Source: Taudactylus pleione | Taxonomy: Eukaryota; Chordata; Amphibia; Anura; Myobatrachidae | DNA: 64,000 bases | Direction: 5' to 3' | Assembly (NCBI GenBank): GCA_031769625.1 | Contig: JAUIMM010000699.1 | Span: 1,054,001 to 1,118,000, forward strand | Part shown: piece by piece, positions 32,681 through 45,449 of the stretch | Layout of the letters: each line of letters starts with the position of its first letter | Numbering within the stretch: the stretch's first letter is position 1 | Made by a program: the position numbers and the translations under genes | Notes under the pieces: generated by a model | Seen by the model: only the letters and a program-made list of their open reading frames with translations | The model's database searches: none | What the model was told of the DNA's origin: nothing

Positions 32681-34555
32681 AAAGGTAAGGACCCATCCCG
32701 TATTGAGAATTGGCGCCCCATCGCTCTTCTCAATACGGACAGAAAGATCCTGGCAAAAATACTGTTTAATCGGCTGATGGAAGTTTCCGGGCTGGTACTG
32801 TCTCCATCTCAGCATTGCACCGTGAAGGGTCGTAGCACGTTTAGTGCTGTCCTTGGCGTCCGGGAGGCCGTGGAACGCTGTTGTGCTGAAAAGTGGTGCA
32901 AGTACTTACTGGCATTGGACCAGTCGAAGGCTTTTGACCGGGTGAACCATAAGTACCTGTGGGCTGTTCTGGAATGGTATGGTCTTCCAGTGAGGGTGGT
33001 GGATTGGCTTCGTGTTTTGTACAATCAGGCCGAAAGCTTCCCGCTTGTTAATGGTTGGGTGGGCCCTGCTTTCAAGGTTGACTCTGGTGTCCGTCAGGGA
33101 TGCCCCCTGAGCACGCTCTTATATGTTTTCGCGATTGATCCCTTCGTAAGGAGGATTGGTTGCAGTGCATTGAGGGGGGTGCAGCTGGGCCCAGAGGCTC
33201 CATTGAGGGTGGTGGCCTACGCGGATGATGTCACTGTGGTCCTGTCCTCTGTGGCAGAGGCTCAGTGTATAGAACACCTAGTCTCCGACTACTCTGAAGC
33301 CTCGTGCTCCAGAGTAAATCAGGACAAATGTGAAGCTTTCTGGATGGGGGAGGAAGGTGATGAATTTTGCCTTCCGGACAGTCTCCCCCGGGCCAGTTCG
33401 CAGATCAAAATCCTAGGCATCATTTTTGACCGAGGTGATTATGCCACTCGAAATTGGGAAAAGAGGATAGAGGAAGCCAGCAGGAAAGTACAGTCCTGGA
33501 GAACTTGGCAGTTCTCCTACAGGGAAAGGGTTCACTTGTGCAAAACTTTCCTGGTTCCTATATTTCTGTATGTCAGCTACGTGTGTTTCTTGCCACAATC
33601 TTTGTGGTCCAAAGTGTTATCCTTGTTCTTCCTTTTATTTTGGGGGAACGGGATGAACATTGTCAAGAGGGGTATAACCTACAGACCAAGGAATGAAGGT
33701 GGATTGGGTATGGTCAATCCGGTGGTGTTTTTTGCCACAACTTTTATTAAATTGAATCTTGGAAGTCTGTTTCTGGAGACTTCTCCTTGGTGGGTAGAGA
33801 GTTTTAGGGCTTGGGTGTCTCCTTTCCTTGAACTCTGGTATGATGGCGGCCGTGTTAAAGCCTTCAGAGGTAGGTCTGGTGCTCTTCCGATCTATGTCAT
33901 CCTGTGCTTGAGAGTGACAAGGCTATGGGGAGTAGTGGCGAGTGATGTCAAGACCCTTTCTAGGAAGGAGTTGGAGAGAGGCATTTTGCGGGCTCACTTC
34001 TATGCCCCGCTATCACTGAGGGACTGCCCGGGCAAGGTTTGCTCAGATGGGATCTCTTTGATCTGTTCAGAGAGGATTCCACTGAAGTATAGGGACCTGG
34101 CCTGGCTCTCTTTTCAAGGAAGGCTCTATGTTAGGGGGCACATCAGGTGGAGAAGCGCCGATGATCGTGGTTGCCCACGGGAGGAATGTCCAGGGGAGGA
34201 GGAGACTATGGACCACTTCTTGCTTGAATGTCCCTTTAACATTGAGATTTATAAGAAAGTTTCAAGTGCCTTACGCATTCCGTGCCTTTCGGGGCTCAGT
34301 TACCCTGAGTGGGTTTACGGAGCATTCAAAGGGTATGGGCATTATGATTTGGTCACCATTTTTGTAGTTAGTTTAGTGGTTAGATATCACACGTGGAGCG
34401 CACGGTGCTTAGTAACAACTAGAAGTAAAATCCTTCCCTGTGAGGTGGTGGCGTGTAATATTCTTCACGAGGTTAGGTCTCTGATGGAGATGGACAGGAG
34501 GAGACTGGATGCTGTTGGGTGGTCGAGGAGATGGAGGCACCTGAAGCCCCCTTAG
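32681..34555 (+). pseudogene. LINE ORF2, copy 2, C-terminal part downstream of the premature stop
   Basis: Continues in the same frame as 31178 for 624 codons to the TAG; the first internal ATG is at 32777 (592 aa). It contains motif A (DQSKAFD), the RQGCPLS block, YADD and the C-terminal CX4CX8HX4C. Compared with copy 1 it has Gly where copy 1 has Val (641), Ser where copy 1 has Leu (583), but Thr at 646 where copy 1 has the usual Pro. No sign of independent expression. Confidence 0.92.
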
Positions 34556-35031
34556 TGGGTGGCAAAAAAGTACCAGTCTTTTTCCTGTTTATCCTATGGG
34601 CTTGAAGCTCTTCTTTCCACTTCTGCAGTAGATTTTTGGATTTTTTCTGTTTTTATGGAATGATTTTCATGCGCCTAAACAGCTCCTTCATTTTCTCTAT
34701 GTTTTGGAGTTAGTGTTGGTGATAGTTTAAAGTCTTTTTGAAATAAAAAAAAGGGAATAGCTAAAAGCTTATTGTGTTAAAGTTTATTGTTTTAATGATA
34801 TTTTGATGTTTCAGGTGATGGTTTGAACACTGTCTTGTCTGGGTGGAGTGTGTGATGTGTTATGTTCAGGAGGTTTATCTTTTTTGTGGCTCTTTGCAGA
34901 ATTTGATAGAGTCATATATTTTGATTACAGTAACCTGGTTGATTATGTATATATGGCAAAAGGTATGTTGAAGTGCAGTATTTTTCTATGTATTTATTTA
35001 TATGCTGCAAGTTTTTCAATAAAAAAGGATT
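34556..35031 (+). other. LINE copy 2 3' UTR
   Basis: 476 nt, one A shorter than copy 1 in the run after the AATAAA at 34742-34747, with one C-to-T difference near 34624. Same terminal AATAAA, A run and 'ggatt'. Confidence 0.8.
35018..35023 (+). terminator. Candidate polyadenylation signal at LINE copy 2 3' end
   Basis: AATAAA at the same place as in copy 1, 8 nt before the boundary with satellite. Confidence 0.5.
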
Positions 35032-38000
35032 ACCCACAAATGTGATGTGAAATGGTTTTACTCCCATGTTGCGTTTAAGAGAAAACAGCAATTGCTCATT
35101 TTAGGCCAAAATGCATTGAAAGCAATGGATACAACAAAAGCGCATACTTTGTGATATCTCCTCTTGTAGCAAACCCAGACAGCTCAAAATTTCACTGGAT
35201 GTGTTGAAGACCAAGACCAACAAATGTGATGTGAAATGGTTTTTCTCCCATGTTGCGTTTAAGAGAAAACAGCAATTGTTCGTTTTAGGCCAAAATGCAT
35301 TGAAAGCAATGGATACAACAAAAGCGCATACTTTGTGATATCTCCTCTTGTAGCAAACACAGACAGCTCAAAATTTCACTGGATGTGTTGAAGACCAAGA
35401 GACACAAATATGATGTGAAATGGTTTTTCTCCCATGTTGCATTTAAGAGAAAACAGCAATTGCTCGTTTTAGGCCAAAATACATTGAAAGCAATGGAAAC
35501 AACAAAAGCGCATACTTTGTGATATCTCCTCTTGTAGCAAACCCAGACAGCTCAAAATTTCACTGGATGTGTTGAAGACCAAGACCCACAAATGTGATGT
35601 GAAATGGTTTTTCTCCCATGTTGTGTTTAAGAGAAAACAGCAAATGCACGTTTTAGACCAAAATGCATTGAAAGCAATGGAAGCAACAAAATTGCATACT
35701 TTGTGATATCTCCTCTTGTAGCAAACGCAGACAGCTCAAAATTTCACTGGATGTGTTGAAGACCAAGATCCACAAATGTGATGTGAAATGGTTTTACTCC
35801 CATGTTGCGTTTAAGAGAAAACAGCACTTGCTCATTTTAGGCCAAAATGCATTGAAAGCAAAGGAGACAACAAAAGCGCATACTTTGTGATATCTCCTCT
35901 TGTAGCAAACCCAGACAGCTCAAAATTTCACTGGATGTGTTGAAGACCAAGACCAACAAATGTGATGTGAAATGGTTTTTCTCCCATGTTGCGTTTAAGA
36001 GAAAACAGCAATTGCTCGTTTTAGGCCAAAATGCATTGAAAGCAATGGAAACAACAAAAGCGCATACTTTGTGATATCTCCTCTTGTAGCAAACACAGAC
36101 AGCTCAAAATTTCACTGGATGTGTTGAAGACCAAGACCCACAAATGTGATGTGAAATGGTTTTTCTCCCATGTTGCGTTTAAGAGAAAACAGCAAATGCA
36201 CGTTTTAGACCAAAATGCATTGAAAGCAATGGAAGCAACAAAATTGCATACTTTGTGATATCTCCTCTTGTAGCCAACACAGACAGCTCAAATTTTCACT
36301 GGATGTGTTGAAGACCAAGACCCGCAAATGTGATGTGAAATGGTTTTTCTCCCATGTTGCGTTTAAGAGAAAACAGCAATTGCTCATTTTAGGCCAAAAT
36401 GCATTGAAAGCAATGGAAATAACAAAAGTGCATACTTTGTGATATCTCCTCTTGTAGCAAACACAGACAGCTCAAAATTTCACTGGATGTGTTGAAGACC
36501 AAGACCCACAAATGTGATGTGAAATGGTTTTTTTCCCATGTTGCGTTTAAGAGAAAACAGCAAATGCACGTTTTAGGCCAAAATGCATTGAAAGAAATGG
36601 AAGCAACAAAATTGCATACTTTGTGATATCTCCTCTCGTAGTAAACCCAGACAGCTCAAAATTTCACTGGATGTGTTGAAGACCAAGACCAACAAATGTG
36701 ATGTGAAATGGTTTTACTCCCATGTTGCGTTTAAGAGAAAACAGCAATTGCTCGTTTTAGGCCAAAATGCATTGAAAGCAATGGAAACAACAAAAGCGCA
36801 TACTTTGTGATATCTCCTCTTGTAGCAAACACAGACAGCTCAAAATTTCACTGGATGTGTTGAAGACCAAGACCCACAAATGTGATGTGAAATGGTTTTT
36901 CTTCCATGTTGCGTTTAAGAGAAAACAGTAATTGCTCATTTTAGGCCAAAATGCATTGAAAGCAATGGAAATAACAAAAGTGCATACTTTGTGATATCTC
37001 CTCTTGTAGCAAACACAGACAGCTCAAAATTTCACTGGATGTGTTGAAGACCAAGACCCACAAATGTGATGTGAAATGGTTTTTCTCCCATGTTGCATTT
37101 AAGAGAAAACAGCAAATCCACGTTTTAGGCCAAAATGCATTGAAAGCCATGGAAGCAACAAAATTGCATACTTTGTGATATCTCCTCTCGTAGCAAACCC
37201 AGACAGCTCAAAATTTCACTGGATGTGTTGAAGACCAAGACCAACAAATGTGATGTGAAATGGTTTTTCTCCCATGTTGCATTTAAGAGAAAACAGCAAA
37301 TGCACGCTTTAGGCCAAAATGCATTGAAAGCAATGGAAGCAACAAAATTGCATACTTTGTGATATCTCCTCTTGTAGCAAACCCAGACAGCTCAAAATTT
37401 CACTGGATGTGTTGAAGACCAAGACCAACAAATGTGATGTGAAATGGTTTTTCTCCCATGTTGTGTTTAAGAGAAAACAGCAATTGTTCGTTTTAGGCCA
37501 AAATGCATTGAAAGCAATGGAAACAACAAAAGCGCATACTTTGTGTTATCTCCTCTTGTAGCAAACACAGACAGCTCAAAATTTCACTGGATGTGTTGAA
37601 GACCAAGACCCACAAATGTGATGTGAAATGGTTTTTCTCCCATGTTGCGTTTAAGAGAAAACAGCAATTGCTCATTTTAGGCCAAAATGCATTGAAAGCA
37701 ATGGAAATAACAAAAGCGCATACTTTGTGATATCTCCTCTTGTAGTAAACACAGACAGCTCAAAATTTCACTGGATGTGTTGAAGATCAAGACCCACAAA
37801 TGTGATGTGAAATGGTTTTTCTCCCTTGTTGCGTTTAAGAGAAAACAGCAATTGCTCGTTTTAGGCCAAAATGCATTGAAAGCAATGGAAACAACAAAAG
37901 CGCATACTTTGTGATATCTCCTCTTGTAGCAAACACAGACAGCTCAAAATTTCACTGGATGTGTTGAAGACCAAGACCAACAAATGTGATGTGAAATGGT

Positions 38001-38229
38001 TTTTCTCCCATGTTGCGTTTAAGAGAAAACAGCAATTGCTCGTTTTAGGCCAAAATGCATTGAAAGCAATGGATACAACAAAAGCGCATACTTTGTGATA
38101 TCTCCTCTTGTAGCAAACACAGACAGCTCAAAATTTCACTGGATGTGTTGAAGACCAAGACCCACAAATGTGATGTGAAATGGTTTTTCTCCCATGTTGC
38201 GTTTAAGAGAAAACAGCAATTGCTCATTT

Positions 38230-41200
38230 TAGGCCAAAATGCATTGAAAGCAATGGAAACAACAAAAGCGCATACTTTGTGATATCTCCTCCCATAGCAA
38301 ACACAGACAGCTCAAAATTTCACTGGATGTGTTGAAGACCAAGACCCACAAATGTGATGTGAAATGGTTTTTCTCCCATGTTGCGTTTAAGAGAAAACAG
38401 CAAATGCACGTTTTAGGCCAAATTGCATTGAAAGCAATGGAAGCAACAAAATTGCATACTTTGTGATATCTCCTCTTGTAGCAAACCAAGACAGCTCAAA
38501 ATTTCACTGGATGTGTTGAAGACCAAGACCCACAAATGTGATGTGAAATGGTTTTTCTCCCATGTTGCGTTTAAGAGAAAACAGCAATTGCTCATTTTAG
38601 GCCAAAATGCATTGAAAGCAATGGAAACAACAAAAGCGCATACTTTGTGATATCTCCTCTTGTAACAAACACAGACAGCTCAAAATTTCACTGGATGTGT
38701 TGAAGACCAAGACCCACAAATGTGATGTGAAATGGTTTTTCTCCCATGTTGCGTTTAAGAGAAAACAGCAAATGCACGTTTTAGACCAAAATGCATTGAA
38801 AGCAATGGAAGCAACAAAATTGCATACTTTGTGATATCTCCTCTTGTAGCAAACACAGACAGCTCAAAATTTCACTGGATGTGTTGAAGACCAAGACCCA
38901 CAAATGTGATGTGAAATGGTTTTTCTCCCATGTTGCGTTTAAGAGAAAACAGCAATTGCTCATTTTAGGCCAAAATGCATTGAAAGCAATGGAAATAACA
39001 AAAGCGCATACTTTGTGATATCTCCTCTTGTAGCAAACACAGACAGCTCAAAATTTCACTGGATGTGTTGAAGACCAAGACCCACAAATGTGATGTGAAA
39101 TGGTTTTTCTCCCATGTTGCATTTAAGAGAAAACAGCACTTCCTCATTTTAGGCCAAAATGCATTGAAAGCAATGGAAACAACAAAAGCACATACTTTGT
39201 GATATCTCCTCTTGTAGCAAACACAGACAGCTCAAAATTTCACTGGATGTGTTGAAGACCAAGAACCACAAATGTGATGTGAAATGGGTTTACTCCCATG
39301 TTGCGTTTAAGAGAAAACAGCAATTGCTCGTTTTAGGCCAAAATGCATTGAAAGCAATGGAAACAACAAAAGCGCATACTTTGTGTTATCTCCTCTTGTA
39401 GCAAGCACAGACAGCTCAAAATTTCACTGGATGTGTTGAAGACCAAGACCCACAAATGTGATGTGAAATGGTTTTTCTCCCATGTTGCGTTTAAGAGAAA
39501 ACAGCAATTGCTCATTTTAGGCGAAAATGCATTGAAAGCAATGGAAACAACAAAAGCGCATACTTTGTGATATCTCCTCCCTTAGCAAACACAGACAGCT
39601 CAAAATTTCACTGGATGTGTTGAAGACCAAGACCCGCAAATTTGATGTGAAATGGTTTTTCTCCCATGTTGCGTTTAAGAGAAAACAGCAAATGCACGTT
39701 TTAGGCCAAATTGCATTGAAAGCAATGGAAGCAACAAAATTGCATACTTTGTGATATCTCCTCTTGTAGCAAACACAGACAGCTCAAAATTTCACTGGAT
39801 GTGTTGAAGACCAAGACCCACAAATGTGATGTGAAATGGTTTTTCTCCCATGTTGCGTTTAAGAGAAAACAGCAATTGCTCATTTTAGGCGAAAATGCAT
39901 TGAAAGCAATGGAAACAACAAAAGCGCATACTTTGTGATATCTCCTCCCTTAGCAAACACAGACAGCTCAAAATTTCACTGGATGTGTTGAAGACCAAGA
40001 CCCGCAAATTTGATGTGAAATGGTTTTTCTCCCATGTTGCGTTTAAGAGAAAACAGCAAATGCACGTTTTAGGCCAAATTGCATTGAAAGCAATGGAAGC
40101 AACAAAATTGCATACTTTGTGATATCTCCTCTTGTAGCAAACACAGACAGCTCAAAATTTCACTGGATGTGTTGAAGACCAAGACCCACAAATGTGATGT
40201 GAAATGGTTTTTCTCCCATGTTGCGTTTAAGAGAAAACAGCAATTGCTCATTTTAGGCCAAAATGCATTGAAAGCAATGGAAACAACAAAAGCGCATACT
40301 TTGTGATATCTCCTCCCATAGCAAACACAGACAGCTCAAAATTTCACTGGATGTGTTGAAGACCAAGACCCACAAATGTGATGTGAAATGGTTTTTCTCC
40401 CATGTTGCGTTTAAGAGAAAACAGCAAATGCACGTTTTAGGCCAAATTGCATTGAAAGCAATGGAAGCAACAAAATTGCATACTTTGTGATATCTCCTCT
40501 TGTAGCAAACCAAGACAGCTCAAAATTTCACTGGATGTGTTGAAGACCAAGACCCACAAATGTGATGTGAAATGGTTTTTCTCCCATGTTGCGTTTAAGA
40601 GAAAACAGCAATTGCTCATTTTAGGCCAAAATGCATTGAAAGCAATGGAAACAACAAAAGCGCATACTTTGTGATATCTCCTCTTGTAACAAACACAGAC
40701 AGCTCAAAATTTCACTGGATGTGTTGAAGACCAAGACCCACAAATGTGATGTGAAATGGTTTTTCTCCCATGTTGCGTTTAAGAGAAAACAGCAAATGCA
40801 CGTTTTAGACCAAAATGCATTGAAAGCAATGGAAGCAACAAAATTGCATACTTTGTGATATCTCCTCTTGTAGCAAACACAGACAGCTCAAAATTTCACT
40901 GGATGTGTTGAAGACCAAGACCCACAAATGTGATGTGAAATGGTTTTTCTCCCATGTTGCGTTTAAGAGAAAACAGCAATTGCTCATTTTAGGCCAAAAT
41001 GCATTGAAAGCAATGGAAATAACAAAAGCGCATACTTTGTGATATCTCCTCTTGTAGCAAACACAGACAGCTCAAAATTTCACTGGATGTGTTGAAGACC
41101 AAGACCCACAAATGTGATGTGAAATGGTTTTTCTCCCATGTTGCATTTAAGAGAAAACAGCACTTCCTCATTTTAGGCCAAAATGCATTGAAAGCAATGG

Positions 41201-41900
41201 AAACAACAAAAGCACATACTTTGTGATATCTCCTCTTGTAGCAAACACAGACAGCTCAAAATTTCACTGGATGTGTTGAAGACCAAGAACCACAAATGTG
41301 ATGTGAAATGGGTTTACTCCCATGTTGCGTTTAAGAGAAAACAGCAATTGCTCGTTTTAGGCCAAAATGCATTGAAAGCAATGGAAACAACAAAAGCGCA
41401 TACTTTGTGTTATCTCCTCTTGTAGCAAGCACAGACAGCTCAAAATTTCACTGGATGTGTTGAAGACCAAGACCCACAAATGTGATGTGAAATGGTTTTT
41501 CTCCCATGTTGCGTTTAAGAGAAAACAGCAATTGCTCATTTTAGGCGAAAATGCATTGAAAGCAATGGAAACAACAAAAGCGCATACTTTGTGATATCTC
41601 CTCCCTTAGCAAACACAGACAGCTCAAAATTTCACTGGATGTGTTGAAGACCAAGACCCGCAAATTTGATGTGAAATGGTTTTTCTCCCATGTTGCGTTT
41701 AAGAGAAAACAGCAAATGCACGTTTTAGGCCAAATTGCATTGAAAGCAATGGAAGCAACAAAATTGCATACTTTGTGATATCTCCTCTTGTAGCAAACAC
41801 AGACAGCTCAAAATTTCACTGGATGTGTTGAAGACCAAGACCCACAAATGTGATGTGAAATGGTTTTTCTCCCATGTTGCGTTTAAGAGAAAACAGCAAT
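38230..41900. repeat. Higher-order repeat of 11 monomers (2,024 bp), two copies
   Basis: Monomer variants at 38229, 38413, 38781, 38965, 39333 and 39701 recur in the same order at 40253, 40437, 40805, 40989, 41357 and 41725 (offset 2,024 = 11 x 184). Shared markers are 'cttgtaacaaac', 'cacttcctc', 'ccaagaacc' and 'ggcgaaaatgc'. The second copy passes directly into other variants after about 41.9 kb. Edges approximate. Confidence 0.85.
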
Positions 41901-43300
41901 TGCTCATTTTAGGCCAAAATGCATTGAAAGCAATGGAAACAACAAAAGCGCATACTTTGTGATATCTCCTCTTGTAGCAAACACAGACAGCTCAAAATTT
42001 CACTGGATGTGTTGAAGACCAAGACCCACAAATGTGATGTGAAATGGTTTTACTCCCATGTTGCGTTTAAGAGAAAACAGCAATTGCTCATTTTAGGCCA
42101 AAATGCATTGAAAGCAATGGATACAACAAAAGCGCATACTTTGTGATATCTCCTCTTGTAGCAAACCCAGACAGCTCAAAATTTCACTGGATGTGTTGAA
42201 GACCAAGACCAACAAATGTGATGTGAAATGGTTTTTCTCCCATTTTGCGTTTAAGAGAAAACAGCAATTGTTCGTTTTAGGCCAAAATGCATTGAAAGCA
42301 ATGGATACAACAAAAGCGCATACTTTGTGATATCTCCTCTTGTAGCAAACACAGACAGCTCAAAATTTCACTGGATGTGTTGAAGACCAAGAGACACAAA
42401 TATGATGTGAAATGGTTTTTCTCCCATGTTGCATTTAAGAGAAAACAGCAATTGCACGTTCTAGACCAAAATGCATTGAAAGCAATGGAAGCAACAAAAT
42501 TGCATACTTTGTGATATCTCCTCTTGTAGCAAACACAGACAGCTCAAAATTTCACTGGATGTGTTGAAGACCAAGACCCACAAATGTGATGTGAAATGGT
42601 TTTACTCCCATGTTGCGTTTAAGAGAAAACAGCAATTGCTCATTTTAGGCCAAAATGCATTGAAAGCAAAGGAGACAACAAAAGCGCATACTTTGTGATA
42701 TCTCCTCTTGTAGCAAACCCAGACAGCTCAAAATTTCACTGGATGTGTTGAAGACCAAGACCAACAAATGTGATGTGAAATGGTTTTTCTCCCATGTTGC
42801 GTTTAAGAGAAAACAGCAATTGCTCGTTTTAGGCCAAAATGCTTTGAAAGCAATGGAAACAACAAAAGCGCATACTTTGTGATATCTCCTCTTGTAGCAA
42901 ACAGAGACAGCTCAAAATTTCACTGGATGTGTTGAAGACCAAGACCCACAAATGTGATGTGAAATGTTTTTTCTCCCATGTTGCGTTTAAGAGAAAACAG
43001 CAAATGCACGTTTTAGACCAAAATGCATTGAAAGCAATGGAAGCAACAAAATTGCATACTTTGTGATATCTCCTCTTGTAGCCAACACAGACAGCTCAAA
43101 ATTTCACTGGATGTGTTGAAGACCAAGACCCGCAAATGTGATGTGAAATGGTTTTTCTCCCATGTTGCATTTAAGAGAAAACAGCAATTGCTCATTTTAG
43201 GCCAAAATGCATTGAAAGCAATGGAAATAACAAAAGTGCATACTTTGTGATATCTCCTCTTGTAGCAAACACAGACAGCTCAAAATTTCACTGGATGTGT
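38450..43300. repeat. Large satellite duplication, copy 1 (offset 6,992 bp, 38 monomers)
   Basis: The variant order from about 38.45 to 43.3 kb is repeated at about 45.45-50.3 kb. Matching markers: 'cacttcctc' at 39138, 41162, 46130 and 48154, and 'cacgttctagacc' near 42456 and 49448. The offset is exactly 38 monomers. The 11-monomer HOR is nested inside it. Confidence 0.82.
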
Positions 43301-45100
43301 TGAAGACCAAGACCCACAAATGTGATGTGAAATGGTTTTTCTCCCATGTTGCGTTTAAGAGAAAACAGCAAATGCACGTTTTAGGCCAAAATGCATTGAA
43401 AGCCATGGAAGCAACAAAATTGCATACTTTGTGATATCTCCTCTCGTAGCAAACCCAGACAGCTCAAAATTTCACTGGATGTGTTGAAGACCAAGACCAA
43501 CAAATGTGATGTGAAATGGTTTTTCTCCCATGTTGCGTTTAAGAGAAAACAGCAATTGCTCGTTTTAGGCCAAAATGCATTGAGAGCAATGGAAACAACA
43601 AAAGCGCATACTTTGTGATATCTCCTCTTGTAGCAAACACAGACAGCTCAAAATTTCACTGGATGTGTTGAAGACCAAGACCCACAAATGTGATGTGAAA
43701 TGGTTTTTCTCCCATGTTGCGTTTAAGAGAAAACAGCAATTGCTCATTTTAGGCCAAAATGCATTGAAAGCAATGGAAATAACAAAAGCGCATACTTTGT
43801 GATATCTCCTCTTGTAGCAAACACAGACAGCTCAAAATTTCACTGGATATGTTGAAGACCAAGAGCCACAAATATGATGTGAAATGGTTTTTCTCCCATG
43901 TTGCGTTTAAGATAAAACAGCAATTGCTCGTTTTAGGCCAAAATACATTGAAAGCAATGGAAACAACAAAAGCGCATACTTTGTGATATCTCCTCTTGTA
44001 GCAAACCCAGACAGCTCAAAATTTCACTGGATGTGTTGAAGACCAAGACCAACAAATGTGATGTGAAATGGTTTTTCTCCCATGTTGCGTTTAAGAGAAA
44101 ACAGCAATTGCTCGTTTTAGGCCAAAATGCATTGAAAGCAATGGAAACAACAAAAGCGCATACTTTGTGATATCTCCTCTTGTAGCAAACAGAGACAGCT
44201 CAAAATTTCACTGGATGTGTTGAAGACCAAGACCCACAAATGTGATGTGAAATGGTTTTTCTCCCATGTTGCGTTTAAGAGAAAACAGCAAATGCACGTT
44301 TTAGACCAAAATGCATTGAAAGCAATGGAAGCAACAAAATTGCATACTTTGTGATATCTCCTCTTGTAGCCAACACAGACAGCTCAAAATTTCACTGGAT
44401 GTGTTGAAGACCAAGACCCGCAAATGTGATGTGAAATGGTTTTTCTCCCATGTTGCATTTAAGAGAAAACAGCAATTGCTCATTTTAGGCCAAAATGCAT
44501 TGAAAGCAATGGAAATAACAAAAGTGCATACTTTGTGATATCTCCTCTTGTAGCAAACACAGACAGCTCAAAATTTCACTGGATGTGTTGAAGACCAAGA
44601 CCCACAAATGTGATGTGAAATGGTTTTTCTCCCATGTTGCATTTAAGAGAAAACAGCAAATGCACGTTTTAGGCCAAAATGCATTGAAAGCCATGGAAGC
44701 AACAAAATTGCATACTTTGTGATATCTCCTCTTGTAGCAAGCCCAGACAGCTCAAAATTTCACTGGATGTGTTGAAGACCAAGACCCACAAATGTGATGT
44801 GAAATGGTTTTTCTCCCATGTTGCGTTTAAGAGAAAACAGCAATTGCTCGTTTTAGGCCAAAATGCTTTGAAAGCAATGGAAACAACAAAAGCGCATACT
44901 TTGTGATATCTCCTCTTGTAGCAAACAGAGACAGCTCAAAATTTCACTGGATGTGTTGAAGACCAAGACCCACAAATGTGATGGGAAATGGTTTTTCTCC
45001 CATGTTGCGTTTAAGAGAAAACAGCAAATGCACGTTTTAGACCAAAATGCATTGAAAGCAATGGAAGCAACAAAATTGCATACTTTGTGATATCTCCTCT
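41300..45100. repeat. Second large satellite duplication, copy 1 (offset 9,016 bp, 49 monomers)
   Basis: Variants from about 41.3 to 45.1 kb recur at about 50.3-54.1 kb with an offset of 49 x 184. Markers: 'gagccacaaatatg' at 43864 and 52880, 'aagataaaacagc' at 43910 and 52926, and 'gatgggaaatgg' at 44982 and 53998. It overlaps the 6,992-bp duplication, so these events were sequential. Confidence 0.8.
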
Positions 45101-45449
45101 TGTAGCCAACACAGACAGCTCAAAATTTCACTGGATGTGTTGAAGACCAAGACCCGCAAATGTGATGTGAAATGGTTTTTCTCCCATGTTGCATTTAAGA
45201 GAAAACAGCAATTGCTCATTTTAGGCCAAAATGCATTGAAAGCAATGGAAATAACAAAAGTGCATACTTTGTGATATCTCCTCTTGTAGCAAACACAGAC
45301 AGCTCAAAATTTCACTGGATGTGTTGAAGACCAAGACCCACAAATGTGATGTGAAATGGTTTTTCTCCCATGTTGCGTTTAAGAGAAAACAGCAAATGCA
45401 CGTTTTAGGCCAAAATGCATTGAAAGCCATGGAAGCAACAAAATTGCAT

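Larger units (their letters stand above)
27883..35031 (+). mobile_element. Tx1-like non-LTR retrotransposon (LINE), full-length copy 2
   Basis: 7,149 bp, the same ends, orientation and satellite junctions as copy 1, and about 99.8% identical. ORF1 is full length; ORF2 carries an in-frame TGA. Because satellite flanks on both sides match those of copy 1, this copy arose by segmental duplication, not by a new retrotransposition. Confidence 0.95.
26450..37092 (+). repeat. 10,642-bp tandem segmental duplication, unit 2 (satellite + LINE copy 2 + satellite)
   Basis: Second copy of the unit that starts near 15.8 kb. Similarity to unit 1 ends near 37.09 kb, where 36941-37150 begins to show 'tgttgcatttaag' and 'aaatccacg' not found at the equivalent place near 26.45 kb. 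Within the LINE I count about 15 substitutions and two 1-nt indels (a G run in ORF1 and an A run in the 3' UTR), roughly 0.2% divergence. Confidence 0.92.

Noticed and set aside
17241..35031. Two independent site-specific insertions as proof of targeting
   Set aside because: Shared rare satellite variants on both flanks show that copies 1 and 2 are one insertion duplicated with its surroundings. Only the third fragment is independent evidence.
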